Assembly: GCF_949628215.1 (NCBI RefSeq)
Contig: NC_134283.1
Span: 13,281,103-13,345,102, forward strand
From: Phalacrocorax aristotelis
Lineage: Eukaryota > Chordata > Aves > Suliformes > Phalacrocoracidae
Length of the DNA: 64,000 bases
Direction of reading: 5' to 3'
A model generated the notes under the pieces. That model did no database searches, was not told where the DNA came from, and was given only the letters and a program-made list of their open reading frames with translations. Shown here one piece after another: positions 13,051-24,030 of this stretch (positions are counted from its first letter, which is position 1; each line of letters opens with the position of its first letter). The position numbers and the translations under genes are program-made.

Positions 13051-14194
13051 TCCAGTGAACTGTGTGGAGACCTCTTTTGGCTCCCTTATATATACACCTT
13101 AGAAGTCTTCAAACAGTAAAATGAAAGAGAAGGGGAATGAGAGGAAGTTAAACTGTATAAAGATAACTAGTCAGCCAACTCTTCCTTTTCAAAAACACAA
13201 AAGTTTCATTCAATCCCAATGAACCCAGATGTCACCAGTTAAGAGCAAAAGTAGGAACAGACAATTCAGACCTTTTGTTGTTGTTTATTAAAGTATATTT
13301 CCTATTGAAGCCATATACATAGATATTATGCAGCTCAGACTAATAATACACATTTCCAACTTCTGGACTTTCTTTGTGATAACACTCTGTTCGGTGTTTG
13401 CCAAACAAAAGCTTAAATAAAAATAAAAATCAAATACCAAATGACAAATTCCAGCACTAAGAAATTGAATAAACCAACAAATCATACCCCATATAACAAT
13501 TTCTGATAATGGAGCTGTACATAAAGAAATAAACAAGCTAAGAAGAATTTCCACTCTTTTCCAATGATACTTGACACTCAAGCGTTTTTTCGAAATACTA
13601 AGAGAGAATTAGGCCAATTTTTGTGTAAAGTGTTCATGTGGCTATTTCATTTACCTCCTTGCAAATCTGAGTGTTCTACTATGTAACTTAGAAAAGCAGT
13701 ATGCATGGGGCTTTTCAGCTACGTAGCTTTTGCTGGAAAGAGCTGGGCGTGAATGCAAAAAGCGATTTTACATGTGGCAATGCTGGCTATTGCTGTGCAT
13801 AATTTGTAGGCTTGGGCTCTGGAGTGGAAACTGAACTTTGTTGTGGATGTGTAGTCTCCATGAGCAGAGCATGGGGAGATAAGATACTTTATAGGAGCCA
13901 CAGAAACTCCCTGGCTGCATGGAGTCACCTGGAGGAGTCTGAGACTAACCAGGAAAGCGCTGAGGTGAGGGATGTGTGGTAATGTCCCCTGCCAGGCTGG
14001 TGATCCAAAGAGAAATGCATGGGAGGGTGTTATATGTGTCACATTTGTGTCAAATTTGTCCTACTGCATACGAGGACCATCAGGCTTTGAGTGGGGGAGA
14101 GCAAGCTTCTCTTCACAGCAACAGCCTGCAACTTAGGTTAGGGGTTAGTGTGCTGTGAAACCCTACCCTTATGCTTCAAAAGCCTCATTCTCTT

Positions 14195-14255
14195 ACAGCA
14201 ATGTAGATCCAATGGAGCTCCATTAAAGTAAATTATGTAAATCTGGTCTTGTGGA
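14195..14255. repeat. Near-palindromic ancient interspersed repeat remnant
   Basis: It contains the perfect 14-bp palindrome AATGGAGCTCCATT at 14,211-14,224, flanked by TGTAGATCC on the left and TATGTAAATCTGGTC on the right. This resembles a common old amniote repeat built of 'ctccattgacttcaatggag' arms and ending in 'gatctggcc'. I do not assign a family name. Confidence 0.45.
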
Positions 14256-14879
14256 AGGGAGACTAGTTCCCAGCCTTCAAACATAATGAAACACACACAC
14301 ACCCCCCACATGTGTGTGCTGGCATTAAACACCCATTCACAGATTCTACCCCTTGATGGCTTTATGGAAATGTTCATTCAGGTTTAACCCTCCTTTCCAA
14401 AAATAAATGTGGGACTGATTATAGTTTTGCATTGAAATCACGTGAAACTCGTGGGTTTGTTCACGAGTCCAGAGTCCAGAGGAAACGTGGGAGTTTCTTG
14501 TTGAGATTTTAAGTTCACTTGAATTTGAAACTCAGAATGAAACCTGGGAAGGGAGAGAGTGAACATACACACATCCAAGGGAAAGAATATGTTCAAAAAA
14601 ATTCTTGTGAAATGCATCTGCCAATGGCTTTAGAAGAAATCCTCACTCAAATATGAAAACAAATCAAAACACATTCCTCTCTCATAAAAGTCTGACTCCT
14701 AGCGCTACCAAAAATCTCTCTTTCCACTGTGGGCAATGCCATTTCTTAAAAAAAGAGAAAATGCATAAGGTTTTTCTGGACAAAATGTCCTTATAGCAGC
14801 TCTAAAAGAAGAGGGAAAAGTATGTTTTAATTAATTTATAAACAAAATATTATTTCCTGCACTACCAGTAAAAATCCTG

Positions 14880-15085
14880 TTTGCCAACAAGGTTCTGGCT
14901 TCAAACATTATCAGCGACTGGCAGGATGAGTCCTTTTATGTAAATGAACTTATTATCTGCTGGTGCTGAACGATTTATGAACTTCTTTTCAAATATGGAA
15001 AAGTGGTTCATGAATCAGAGAGGAAAAAATGTTCAAAAAGTCCTGGGTCGATAAATAACAGTAGTCATTCATGAATCCTGCCCAT
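14880..15085. promoter_or_regulatory. Candidate conserved noncoding element (upstream enhancer?)
   Basis: A repeat-free block of balanced composition. It contains two copies of TTCATGAATC (15,007-15,016 and 15,068-15,077, each with the palindrome TTCATGAA), an octamer-like TTATGTAAATGAAC, a GATA-like TTATTATCTG and the related GATTTATGAAC. Dense homeodomain/POU-like sites without repeat signature are typical of developmental-gene deserts. Conservation itself cannot be seen from one sequence. Confidence 0.3.
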
Positions 15086-16104
15086 GGTGTCTTTTATCTT
15101 CAGTAAGGAGAAGATCAAAATGATAAAATAGTAATGTGCCAACAAAAAAGGATTGAATGGGCAGAGACTAGTAACATTGTCCTCTTCAAGCCTTAATGGG
15201 CAGGGATGAATGGCGACAGACTATCCTTCACTAACAGGCAGCTATGTACCATGATCTCTCCCAAGGTGAAAAACGTTCTTTTTTCATACACATGCCACAC
15301 AGAGACAGAATAAGAGGGAGCTGCTGAGCAGAATCCCACTTGTCCTCCTGCCTCCACAAACGTACACAAGCTGCAGTCAAGGGATGGTGCTTTTCCATTG
15401 TAGCTGCTTTTCAAGGAATACAAGCCTATTACTCACTGACATTGTAATTGCAAAACTCTGTGGGTACTTCCCCAGCAACCTCATGCTTCCCCTATGTCTT
15501 CTACACCTCATTACTGCTAGTCTTCTTGGAACTGGCATGTTACCTAGCTCTTCTTTACAAGGGAGTGCAGAACCCATTGGATTTTTAAAGGCTTTTATTT
15601 TAAGATGGGCAGAGATTAAAAGCACTTCATAAAAAGTCAGAAATATGGCAGCTGTTCACCTTACCCCTGCTCTCTGAGCATGCCACTAGCCCTGAACAGG
15701 TTAGAGTCTTCAAGATGGTACAGTGTATACAACAATTTACATTGGCCTTGCTTAATGAAGACACTGGTTTTCATCTGTATTTGAAGAAATTGGGCTGAAA
15801 CACAAAATATTGCATGTACCAAGAGTGAATTGTGGTCATAGAGGTGGTATTTTCTCCTTTAGGAAATTCTCTGATATGCAAGTGGTCACAAACAACTGGC
15901 TCAAATTTATCCCCAATGTAATTTCATTAAAATCACAGAAGTTGTGCCCAGAATGAGTATAGCCCATTATTATTTTAATGCTAAATATAGGGCAACTCTA
16001 TAAAAATGAAGTAGAGATGGTGATAAAAAAAATGTTCTCTAATTATTTTTCCTTTCTACAATTTTGATATGGGAAGAAACTACAACTGCATATCAAGATT
16101 ATTT

Positions 16105-16270
16105 GCTCTTAAATAGCATTGCTTATCTAGGAACTTCAAAGACTTTTCAGGTATTAGTCTATTATAAACTCATGACATCCTGTGAAGTATGAGGAATTCT
16201 ATTAGCACTAAAGGTGAGGAAAATGAAGCAAGGAAAAGTTACATGCACAGGTCTTGAAAAGAATTTGGCA
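16105..16270 (+). mobile_element. Ancient core-SINE/MIR-like relic
   Basis: The segment reads AGGAACTTCAAAGACTTTTCAGG, then AACTCATGACATCCTGTGAAGTATGAGGAATTCTATTAG, then AAGGTGAGGAAAATGAAGCA. It follows the MIR-like order (…cactttacatacattaactcatttaatcctcacaacaaccctgtgaggtagg…attatta…gaggaaactgaggca). Strongly diverged; boundaries approximate. Confidence 0.5.
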
Positions 16271-18121
16271 GACTCAGTAGACAATCTAGAATAATTGATG
16301 ACTTTTCCTACTGCAACCAATAGTCAAAAGTACCTGCCAGCAGAGGAAAATAAAATGACAGACTAGTAGCTGGGTTTTAACCTTATTCTCATGTATATCT
16401 CAAATTAATATCTTGTTCATTTTCTTTATTTCATATTACCACAGGACAAAATCCTATGCTTCTCAGCTCAGCAATGAAGTTTTAATCACCTCAATATACG
16501 TCTTTCCGCAATATATATTTTTCGGTCTACCAAAGACATAACGGCTGCTCCTTTTATGGGAAACCAGGATTTAATCCAGTAAGTCTGTGAGAATCAATAT
16601 TCTTGTGAAATGACACCATGTTGAAGCTATTTTATGTTATGTTGATGGTTAGCTAATTTTGTAATGGAGACATTTCTTCTAGAAGCAGACATAGTATAAT
16701 TTAGTGGTAAAAACGTCAATCAAAAGGGGTTGAACACTTAGGGCAGGAAGAGGGCAGATTTATTGATGGAAATGTATCTATACACTCTTTGTGGCATTTT
16801 GACCTGAAATAACCATTTTGGTTATAATTTTGTTTTGTGAAAATGACATCAACTGCAATCACTAATGTAAAAACGACACTGGAATGCTTTGTCCCACAGG
16901 CCTGATTTAAAAGTCTTGCTGATGTTTGTTATAGCAACAGCTTCTCTATAGCAAGCAAATTAAGGTACTCATTTAACTGCTCCTTTTTTGTGTTTGTAGA
17001 ATTTTGTAATAGATAACACTTCAGAAAAACCACAATGTTCTTTTTTCTACTGTTCAATTTTGTTTAAATAATAAATATATAGCATGTTTCATAACGACAT
17101 TGAGGCAACCAAGAGAAGGAGGTATGGTGTTCTGGATAATACTATATGCAGTTATATTCCTGTGCGGCTTTTCTTCCTAATGCCAGTTAACCACCCACTC
17201 AAAGCCATAAAAAATAACAATAGGAATGGGCAGGAAAGGATGGAATAAAATAAGTACAGAGGTTGAGGAAGAATAAGTGACAAGGAAGGAGACAAAGAAA
17301 CAGCACAGTGCAAAACAGAGTGAACATAGGAATGTCTTATTTGTGACCAGCTCTTTTTTACAAAATTATAAAATCCTTATAAACTCAGTGGACTTTCATA
17401 TTATTATTTCAGATTTACAGTGGTGTAACTAAAACCAGAACCTGGCCAACCCTCAGCTTAAATAATAGGAAAAAGCTCATTAGGAACAATGTGAATTTTA
17501 CAGAGGACCTGTGCTGTAATATGAAGTACTGGTTATTGTCCATTTTCTGCTGCACTCTCATTCCTCAAGAGAGTGCCTTCTACCAAATAATATCATGACT
17601 CCCACTTATTAATGGCTTAATTAATCTCTGGCCTATTCCTGAGAAATCTGCACTTCAGAGTAGAGTGATTCTTGTACAACTGAAAGTTTAATTTAGTATA
17701 AATCGTGATGGGGTATTTTCCCAGCTAGCACAAAATCCATTCAAGATTTCCCACTTTCTGCCCTTCCATTTACACCCTTTGCATGACTATCACGCAAAGC
17801 TAGCAGCTCACTTTCCTCTAACAATCACCCTTTTGCACTGAGATGTATAAAAATCATAATCTGCTTTGTAAATCTTAATTCTTGGCTCCTTTTCAGGGAA
17901 ACAAAGTGACAGAATCGGAGACCATCCAATGTCCTGCTCTGTGGTGAGTCACAATGATTTCTTACTTAAATATAGAAACCATTTAGCGTCTGGGTAGATT
18001 ACAACTTTCCAGCAGGACTAAGAGTCTGAATTTGTCCTATATTTTAAGGCCATGATCACCAAAGGTGTTTCTTTTGAGTGGTACCCTAGGCTTTCTGTAA
18101 ACGTGATTCATTGGAAACAGT
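16271..18121. other. Intergenic sequence, no gene seen
   Basis: AT-rich, no plausible coding region or RNA gene. A purine-rich part around 17,220-17,330 and a pyrimidine-rich one around 17,760-17,830 are the only compositional features noted. Confidence 0.5.
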
Positions 18122-18638
18122 CCTCGAACACCTGGAGTACTGCGTACAGTTCTGGCCCCGCTATACAAAAAGGATGTGGACAGGCTGGAAGGGGTCCAGA
18201 GAAGGGCCACCAAGATGATCAAAGGACTGGGAAGCCTTCCAGATGAGGATAGGCTGGGAGAACTGGGTTTGTTCAGCCTTGAGAAAAGGAGGCTCAGAGG
18301 GGATCTCATCACCATGTACCAGTACTTAAGGGGTAGCTACAAAGAAGATGGAGACTCCCTTTTTACACGGAGTCACATGGAAGGGACAAGGGGGAACAGA
18401 CACAAGTTGCTCTTGGGGAGATTCCGAATGGACACGAGAGGAAAATTTTTCACAGTGAGGACAGTCACCCATTGGAATAATCTCCCCGGGGAAGTGGTTG
18501 ACTCGGCCACATTGGACACCTTCAAGAGTCGACTGGACAGGGTGCTGGGCCCTCTTGTCTAGGCTGTGCTCTTCCTAGAAAGGTTGGACTAGATGATCCC
18601 TGAGGTCCCTTCCAACCTGTGATTCTGTGATTCTGTGA
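18122..18638 (+). mobile_element. 5'-truncated CR1 LINE, diverged subfamily, 3' end
   Basis: A second sense-strand CR1 fragment. The frame from about 18,176 to 18,562 encodes the CR1 ORF2 C-terminus: LGELGLFSLEKRRLRGDLIT, a GTRGNRHKLLLGRFRMDTRG block and HWNNLPGEVVDSATLDTF. The 3' UTR has GGTTGGACTAGATGATCC and CTTCCAACCTGTGATTCTGTGATTCTGTGA, a GATTCTGT-type terminal repeat that differs from the ATTCTATG type of the copy at 2.3 kb, so a different subfamily is likely. The 5' truncation is at about 18,122, just before CACCTGGAGTACTGCG. The upstream part is shifted in frame relative to the main frame. Not a host gene. Confidence 0.94.
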
Positions 18639-20559
18639 ACTAAAGGCTGCTCATTAGAGAATGTAGAGCACTGCTCGTAAGATCACTACTAGTGATAGTA
18701 TGATAAATCAATAGGGTAATAATACTACAGTATATTTGTTTTCAAACTATCAAGAACAGCTAGACAGCTTGTTCACAGGTTGCCTGTTATGCATCTCCAT
18801 GTAGACTGTGAGAAGGAAGATCAGGAAAGCATCTGATGCTCCCAAAAGTTAGGACTGCTCATTAAGTGGTCACTGATTTACAAACTTGAGAAGAATCAAA
18901 ATAGTAATAAGACAGAAATTTAGCTCACTTTCACATTTTGCCAATCAGATCATGTATAGTTAGTACATGCCTCAGAGAAATGCTGACTGTCAGGAAGATT
19001 AGAAGAAATTAATTATTAGAATAAGAAAAATGTAGCTCATGTTTTGGGTGTTTGGGTTTTTTTAAATATTAATTTTGTTGTTTTTTTCTTAAACATAGAC
19101 ATGTTAGTTCTGCATAGGTAATATTGCTATCGTACTAATTCACACTGCTCATAAAAAAGCACATCGCAAAAGTCCCTGGAAAATAAAACTCCAATGAAAA
19201 GGGGCCCATCAAGTTTAAATGGAGGTTTATATTGCGGCATTATGAGACAGAGGCTTGCACATTTGCTGCTCCCATGGCAGAAAGTGAAACTCTGAACAAT
19301 TAAAGCAGCACAGACATCCTGCCCTAAAGGACTGTAAGCATTTAAAAAAGCAGGCATGACCTCTCTTTACTGGACCTGTTTTCTATTTAATTTACAGTCT
19401 CTATTAGCCAACAAAATCTTGCCTGGATCTTAGTCAAAGTGATGAATATACAAGCATTTTGATCTACAATTTGGGGCACTTCAAAGTATTCTTTACTTTA
19501 TGATCATTTGTAATCAAGGTCAGAGCTCTGGCAGTAATTTAGATACCACCTAAACATACTTATATAAATTGCTTTGCAGTAGCATGCATACTATCTGTTC
19601 TATTTTTGTCCACAGTAAGATTGGAGTTGCAAATGCTCAGGCTCTCAAAAAGTTAATCCTACAAGTATGTGTAAGCAGCTCCACACCTAAGCTTCTCTTA
19701 ATCAGTACCACAATGGCACACAAAAATGGAGCATATATGTATGGCAAATAATAAAGGTTTGTTTTCATTGGTTTATTGAAAAATGAGCTTGGGAGAGTAG
19801 TAGTACAAATTACTAGCTTTGTGGTAGAGAAAAAAAAAGCCAAAAAAAGGCCTTAAAACCTTTGAAGAGGAATTTTTGTTCTTTTTGTCATGTCTTTTTC
19901 TTACTTTTTCATATACTTTGCTCATCCACCAAAAGAGTTTTCTGCTTTGTCAGATGCAAGCAGTTTCAGAAGTGTTCCCCTTTCCAAGTACAGGGACTCG
20001 CTTTCATACCAGCAGCATCTTGCAAAACAAAAACTAAAGGTGTGACCACTGTATTTAGCACCATCACCTCAGGTTCTAGGCCCAGTTCTTTCTAGACATT
20101 ATGTCTTTCTACATCTTTCTAGATTTGTGCTTGCTAGGACATCTGATTCTTGTACTTCACCTCTACATTCCAACATTTCGACCAGCACAACTCATTCATT
20201 CGAACCCCAGCATTGAGTCTCAGTTGCTTTGGCCTTGGCAGATGGATACCTTGCCCATTCATTCTGACACTGCTGCAGGGGTGCATTTTCGAATTTAATA
20301 TTGTATCATCTCCCTCTTCCACCATGCACCCTTTCATTGGCTCCTTCTTTTTCCTTGCAGCTAAAAATGTCCTATGGGTGTTTTAAGGCCCACATAAACT
20401 CTCCCCAGACTGTTTGTCCCTACCACATCCATGAAGTACTGACAGACCGATGTGCATCCACCACTCACAAAGATTTCATCACCAATGTCTTAAATTTTGA
20501 ACCATACTCATTTTGTTTTCTCCTGTGAGGACCCAATCCTATAAAAATCTGCCAAGCTT
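18639..20559. other. Intergenic sequence, no gene seen
   Basis: AT-rich on the left. From about 20,100 it becomes more balanced and pyrimidine-rich leading into the ancient repeat at 20.56 kb, which may begin earlier than annotated. Short overlapping frames at 20.1-20.5 kb on both strands have no recognisable protein features. Confidence 0.45.
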
Positions 20560-20860
20560 CTACACTTGCCCTTCTTCACATCCTCCCTTAAAACTCTCCT
20601 CTGCTGTGACACCTTAAAAAAAATGATAGTGCTTAAGCAGCTGATGTGCTGTGACTGCATAGTGATCATAATTATCTCCCAGTTACCTTGTCATTTCTGC
20701 CCCCTTCCCCATCTGTTTGCTGTCTCTTGTCTTTTGCTTAGATTAAAGACTCTTTGGGGTAGGGACCTTCCTGTATTCCCTGTGCATTTGGGTACTGTCC
20801 TGCACAACAAATTTGGGTTCTAGGCACTACTGCAGTGTACACAAATAAGAATTACTGTTT
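20560..20860 (+). mobile_element. Ancient amniote interspersed repeat (LINE-tail/SINE-like), fairly intact
   Basis: Diagnostic blocks occur in order: CACATCCTCCCTTAAAACTC with TCCTCTGCTGTGACACC, then CATCTGTTTGCTGTCTCTTG, TTTTGCTTAGATTAAAGACT with CTTTGGGGTAGGGACC, then GTCCTGCACAACAAATTTGGG, TTCTAGGCACTACTGCAGTG and ACAAATAAG. I recognise this as a widespread old repeat of turtle, crocodile and bird genomes (…agattgtaagctctttggggcagggacc…cagcgcctagcacaatgggg…ctaggcgctac…aatacaaataat). The left part translates to SSLKTLLCCDT, reminiscent of the SxLKTHLF end of L2-like LINE proteins, so it may be a LINE tail. The repeat near 38.3 kb shares the 'agatcaggg…' end in the opposite orientation. Family not named. 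Confidence 0.65.
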
Positions 20861-23800
20861 CTAAAGTAAAATCCTCTGCATTTTTGTATGCATAAATTAT
20901 AGCCACATCCTGTAATCCATTTTTCAGGCTAAACAATTGACTTCAATGGGAGTTGAGCCAGGGCAGGAGTTGGCCTGTAGTCTTTATTCAAAACAAGCAA
21001 TGTAACATATTATTAATCACCTTAAATAGAGACTATCACATTCAGTAATGCAATCCTACCTGCGGATAAAATAAATACCTTTCCAGAAACCTTATGGCTT
21101 CTCTCATTTACACTAGGCCAGGCCGCTTCTAAGAAAACTATTTTTCTGCAACAGATGACAAGACTGCAGTGACTCCCTCATGATATTTCCTTCATGCTGA
21201 CTGCTTGGAGGTTGGCAAAAGGCTGGTGTATAACCAGCAAAGTCAGTTGTATGCCACCCTTTCTTTGCCCAGGAGGTCTAGAGGTAGCTGTTACTTCCCA
21301 TTCAGAGATTTTATCTCCCACTAGAGCAACACAAAGCAGTCTTCTGGGGGCTTTAGTTTTGAATTTTATGCTGAATGATGTGAATATCCTCAAATCTAGC
21401 TTTATCCATACTGCAACCATGGCCCTAAGTCGCTAGTTATAACTCACCAAGGTCTTAGGGAAACAATCAGTTTGGCCAAGACTGTGGCTTGGGAAGAATC
21501 TCAAGCTATTTGTACACGCCTGCATCATAACTGTTGGTGGGAGAGGTGGTTACAGAGGCCACTGTCTCCTGTACTGTTCTTGAGGAATGACAGCTGTGTG
21601 CTTCTTCCCATGTAACTTGGAAGAACTGCAAAGGAGACGAAAGCCAAAACCAGAAATAAAAACATGCGCAAAAGCAGTGAGTAAAATCTGCCAGATTCAA
21701 GGAGCTGTTGTACTACTGGAGGTGAGCCAAAAATCTGTGGAAGTCCCCTATTAATGCAATGGCTTAGTTATAATTGCCTCCTCCCATACCCCACCCCTCC
21801 CGTCCCCAGGTGAATCTTGTCTTGCATGTATAAGATAGACTAGAAAAAGCACACACATTTTTTCCAGAGTGATAATGGTTTTTTTACAGGCTTTCTGCCT
21901 GAAGGTATATCTTTTTCCTCTTCTCTTGTGAAGTGTGGGGCTTCCTAAGTTGTTGATGTGTGGAAGTGAGACAAGTCCTTAATATACTCAGTAAATCCAG
22001 TCAGTATATGCTTACTTTCTACTCCAATAGATTATTATTTTAGCTAACACTTAATCTTAAATAATGTTCATAGATCAAGTTGCTTTCCACTTTTGCCAGT
22101 GTTTAGGTCATTAGATGCTGGTCTGTAAATGAGCATGCAGATAAGACCTAATGTTAAATATCTAGGACTTCCTTATATAGGGAAAATGCAAGAAGGGCAA
22201 GAATCTCCTTTCTTCAGACCATAAGACAGCTATTGACTTCCTAGCACTAGGAAGAAACCCTTCTGAAGTGTTTTCTGTTCGCCATCATCTGAAACAAGAT
22301 GCTGAATTAGAAGCACAGTTGATCCTGCTCTGATTTAAACCCCTTATGTTCCCATTGGCATAATGAAAGTGCTCATAGCTGTGTAGCGAAATTGTTCCAG
22401 TGGAATAAAACGTATATATGGAAACAGAAGTAAAGTCCTGGTTCCCTCCTAGCCTTTTACAAAAGGACATAGCATGTTTATTTAAAAAAGGGGGTTTGAG
22501 GTTTTCTTTTTTTTTCCTCAGAGGACATCGGAAATATATAACTTTATACTGAATTTGGTGTTTACTGTATTCTCAGTAATGTGCCTGTGTACCCATATAT
22601 TTTGGGGCTTCTTCAGTCAATTATTTCTGTGTTATTGGGGAAAAAGTGATCTCAATATTTTGAGTGGAATACTATGGTATATCTGAAAATTGCCCATGCT
22701 TTCGTATCTGAGGAAAGCATGGAGTACTGAGTAGATAAAGCAAATATTCATATTTATTTTAGATAATTTATTCTCTAATTATACAAGAGTGATGTGAAAG
22801 AGATACACAGAATCTGACCCAGAATTTTCACTAAAAAATAATAATATTATCCTAACTAAAACTGATACAAGAGTTTGTTATCCAGCCTCAAATCCCTGAC
22901 AGGCTTGTACGGCTCAAATAATCACAGGATTTGCAGGCTAAAGATTTAGTAAAAGTTTCATGGAAAAATGATCCCTAAAAAATTCTCAGTGTTCTTTAAT
23001 ATATTGCCTCTTCTACAACAATGATGGCTTTTGGGGACTCTTGCTCATTTATAGGACGTGTGGGTCATTTGAAAGCTTGAATATTCATTATGAGATGAGC
23101 TGGAACTGGATGTGCAATATGTTTGGTTGAAAACTAAATTTTATGTAAATTCTACAGTGATGTTTTCTGGCTCAGTTAGAATCCATTCTACTGTTTATCT
23201 TTGTACTAATAATTGTCTCTTGGGTTTCTTTTAAGCCCCTTAGTGTACTTTTTTCCTTTTAAAATGAAAGATGAAGATACAAAGAAAACAATTTTTAAAG
23301 ATAGAAATAGAAACACTAGGTAAAAGGAATTAGCAATGCAATCTCTACATATATTATGTGGAAATCTGCAAAATTGCAGCTTAAAATTTTATTCCTAGGA
23401 CATTAAGTTTTTCATGTTTGAACAGCATTGCTGCTCTGGTTCCCCATATTTCAAAAAATGTTTGGATCTTCTTTTGATTTCTATTTCTGGATATTTTTGT
23501 AATATTTATTAAAATATTCCTTCTCCAGAGTGGTAAATCCATTTCTCTGGAAGAAATAAAATCTGTGGCGTACCTCTGAAATGAGAATTAACCTTGATTA
23601 CTACAGTAATTTACTAATCAAAACTGGAGACCTGCTAATCAAGCCTGAATTACCAGCTGCTTGATTTTTATAGTGACATAACCAAAATTGAACATTTGGT
23701 AAACAAGAGTCTTATTTATGAGAGGAAAAAATTGGCATATGGCCATATTCATCTTAATATATTTATCACTAAATTGTTGTGATTTCCTTATCTGCTGATG

Positions 23801-24012
23801 TAGGCATCCCCCTTCTAAATTAACCCATCCACCTGACCCCAGAAAGATGAACACTGAATTTTAGATTACCCTAGAATTGGAGTCAGAGTAGATGATCTCA
23901 GATTTCAAGAGCGGTTTTCAGATCTACCTGCTGGTTTTGGACCCAGGGAGGAGACCAACTAATATATCACAGCAGCCTTATATTATATAGTTGGTTAGAA
24001 TGCACCTTGGAA

Positions 24013-24030
24013 AGGAAGGAAGGAAGGAAG
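24013..24030. repeat. (GGAA)n microsatellite
   Basis: Four and a half tandem GGAA/AAGG units in a purine-rich context. Tandem GGAA can bind ETS factors, but this run is short. Confidence 0.85.

Noticed and set aside
18176-18562. 128-codon plus-strand open frame
   Set aside because: Same CR1 reverse-transcriptase C-terminus in a second truncated element.
20190-20215. Minus-strand GGTTCGAAT resembling a tRNA T-loop
   Set aside because: The flanking bases do not form the T-stem and no A- or B-box-like A-arm or acceptor stem is present.
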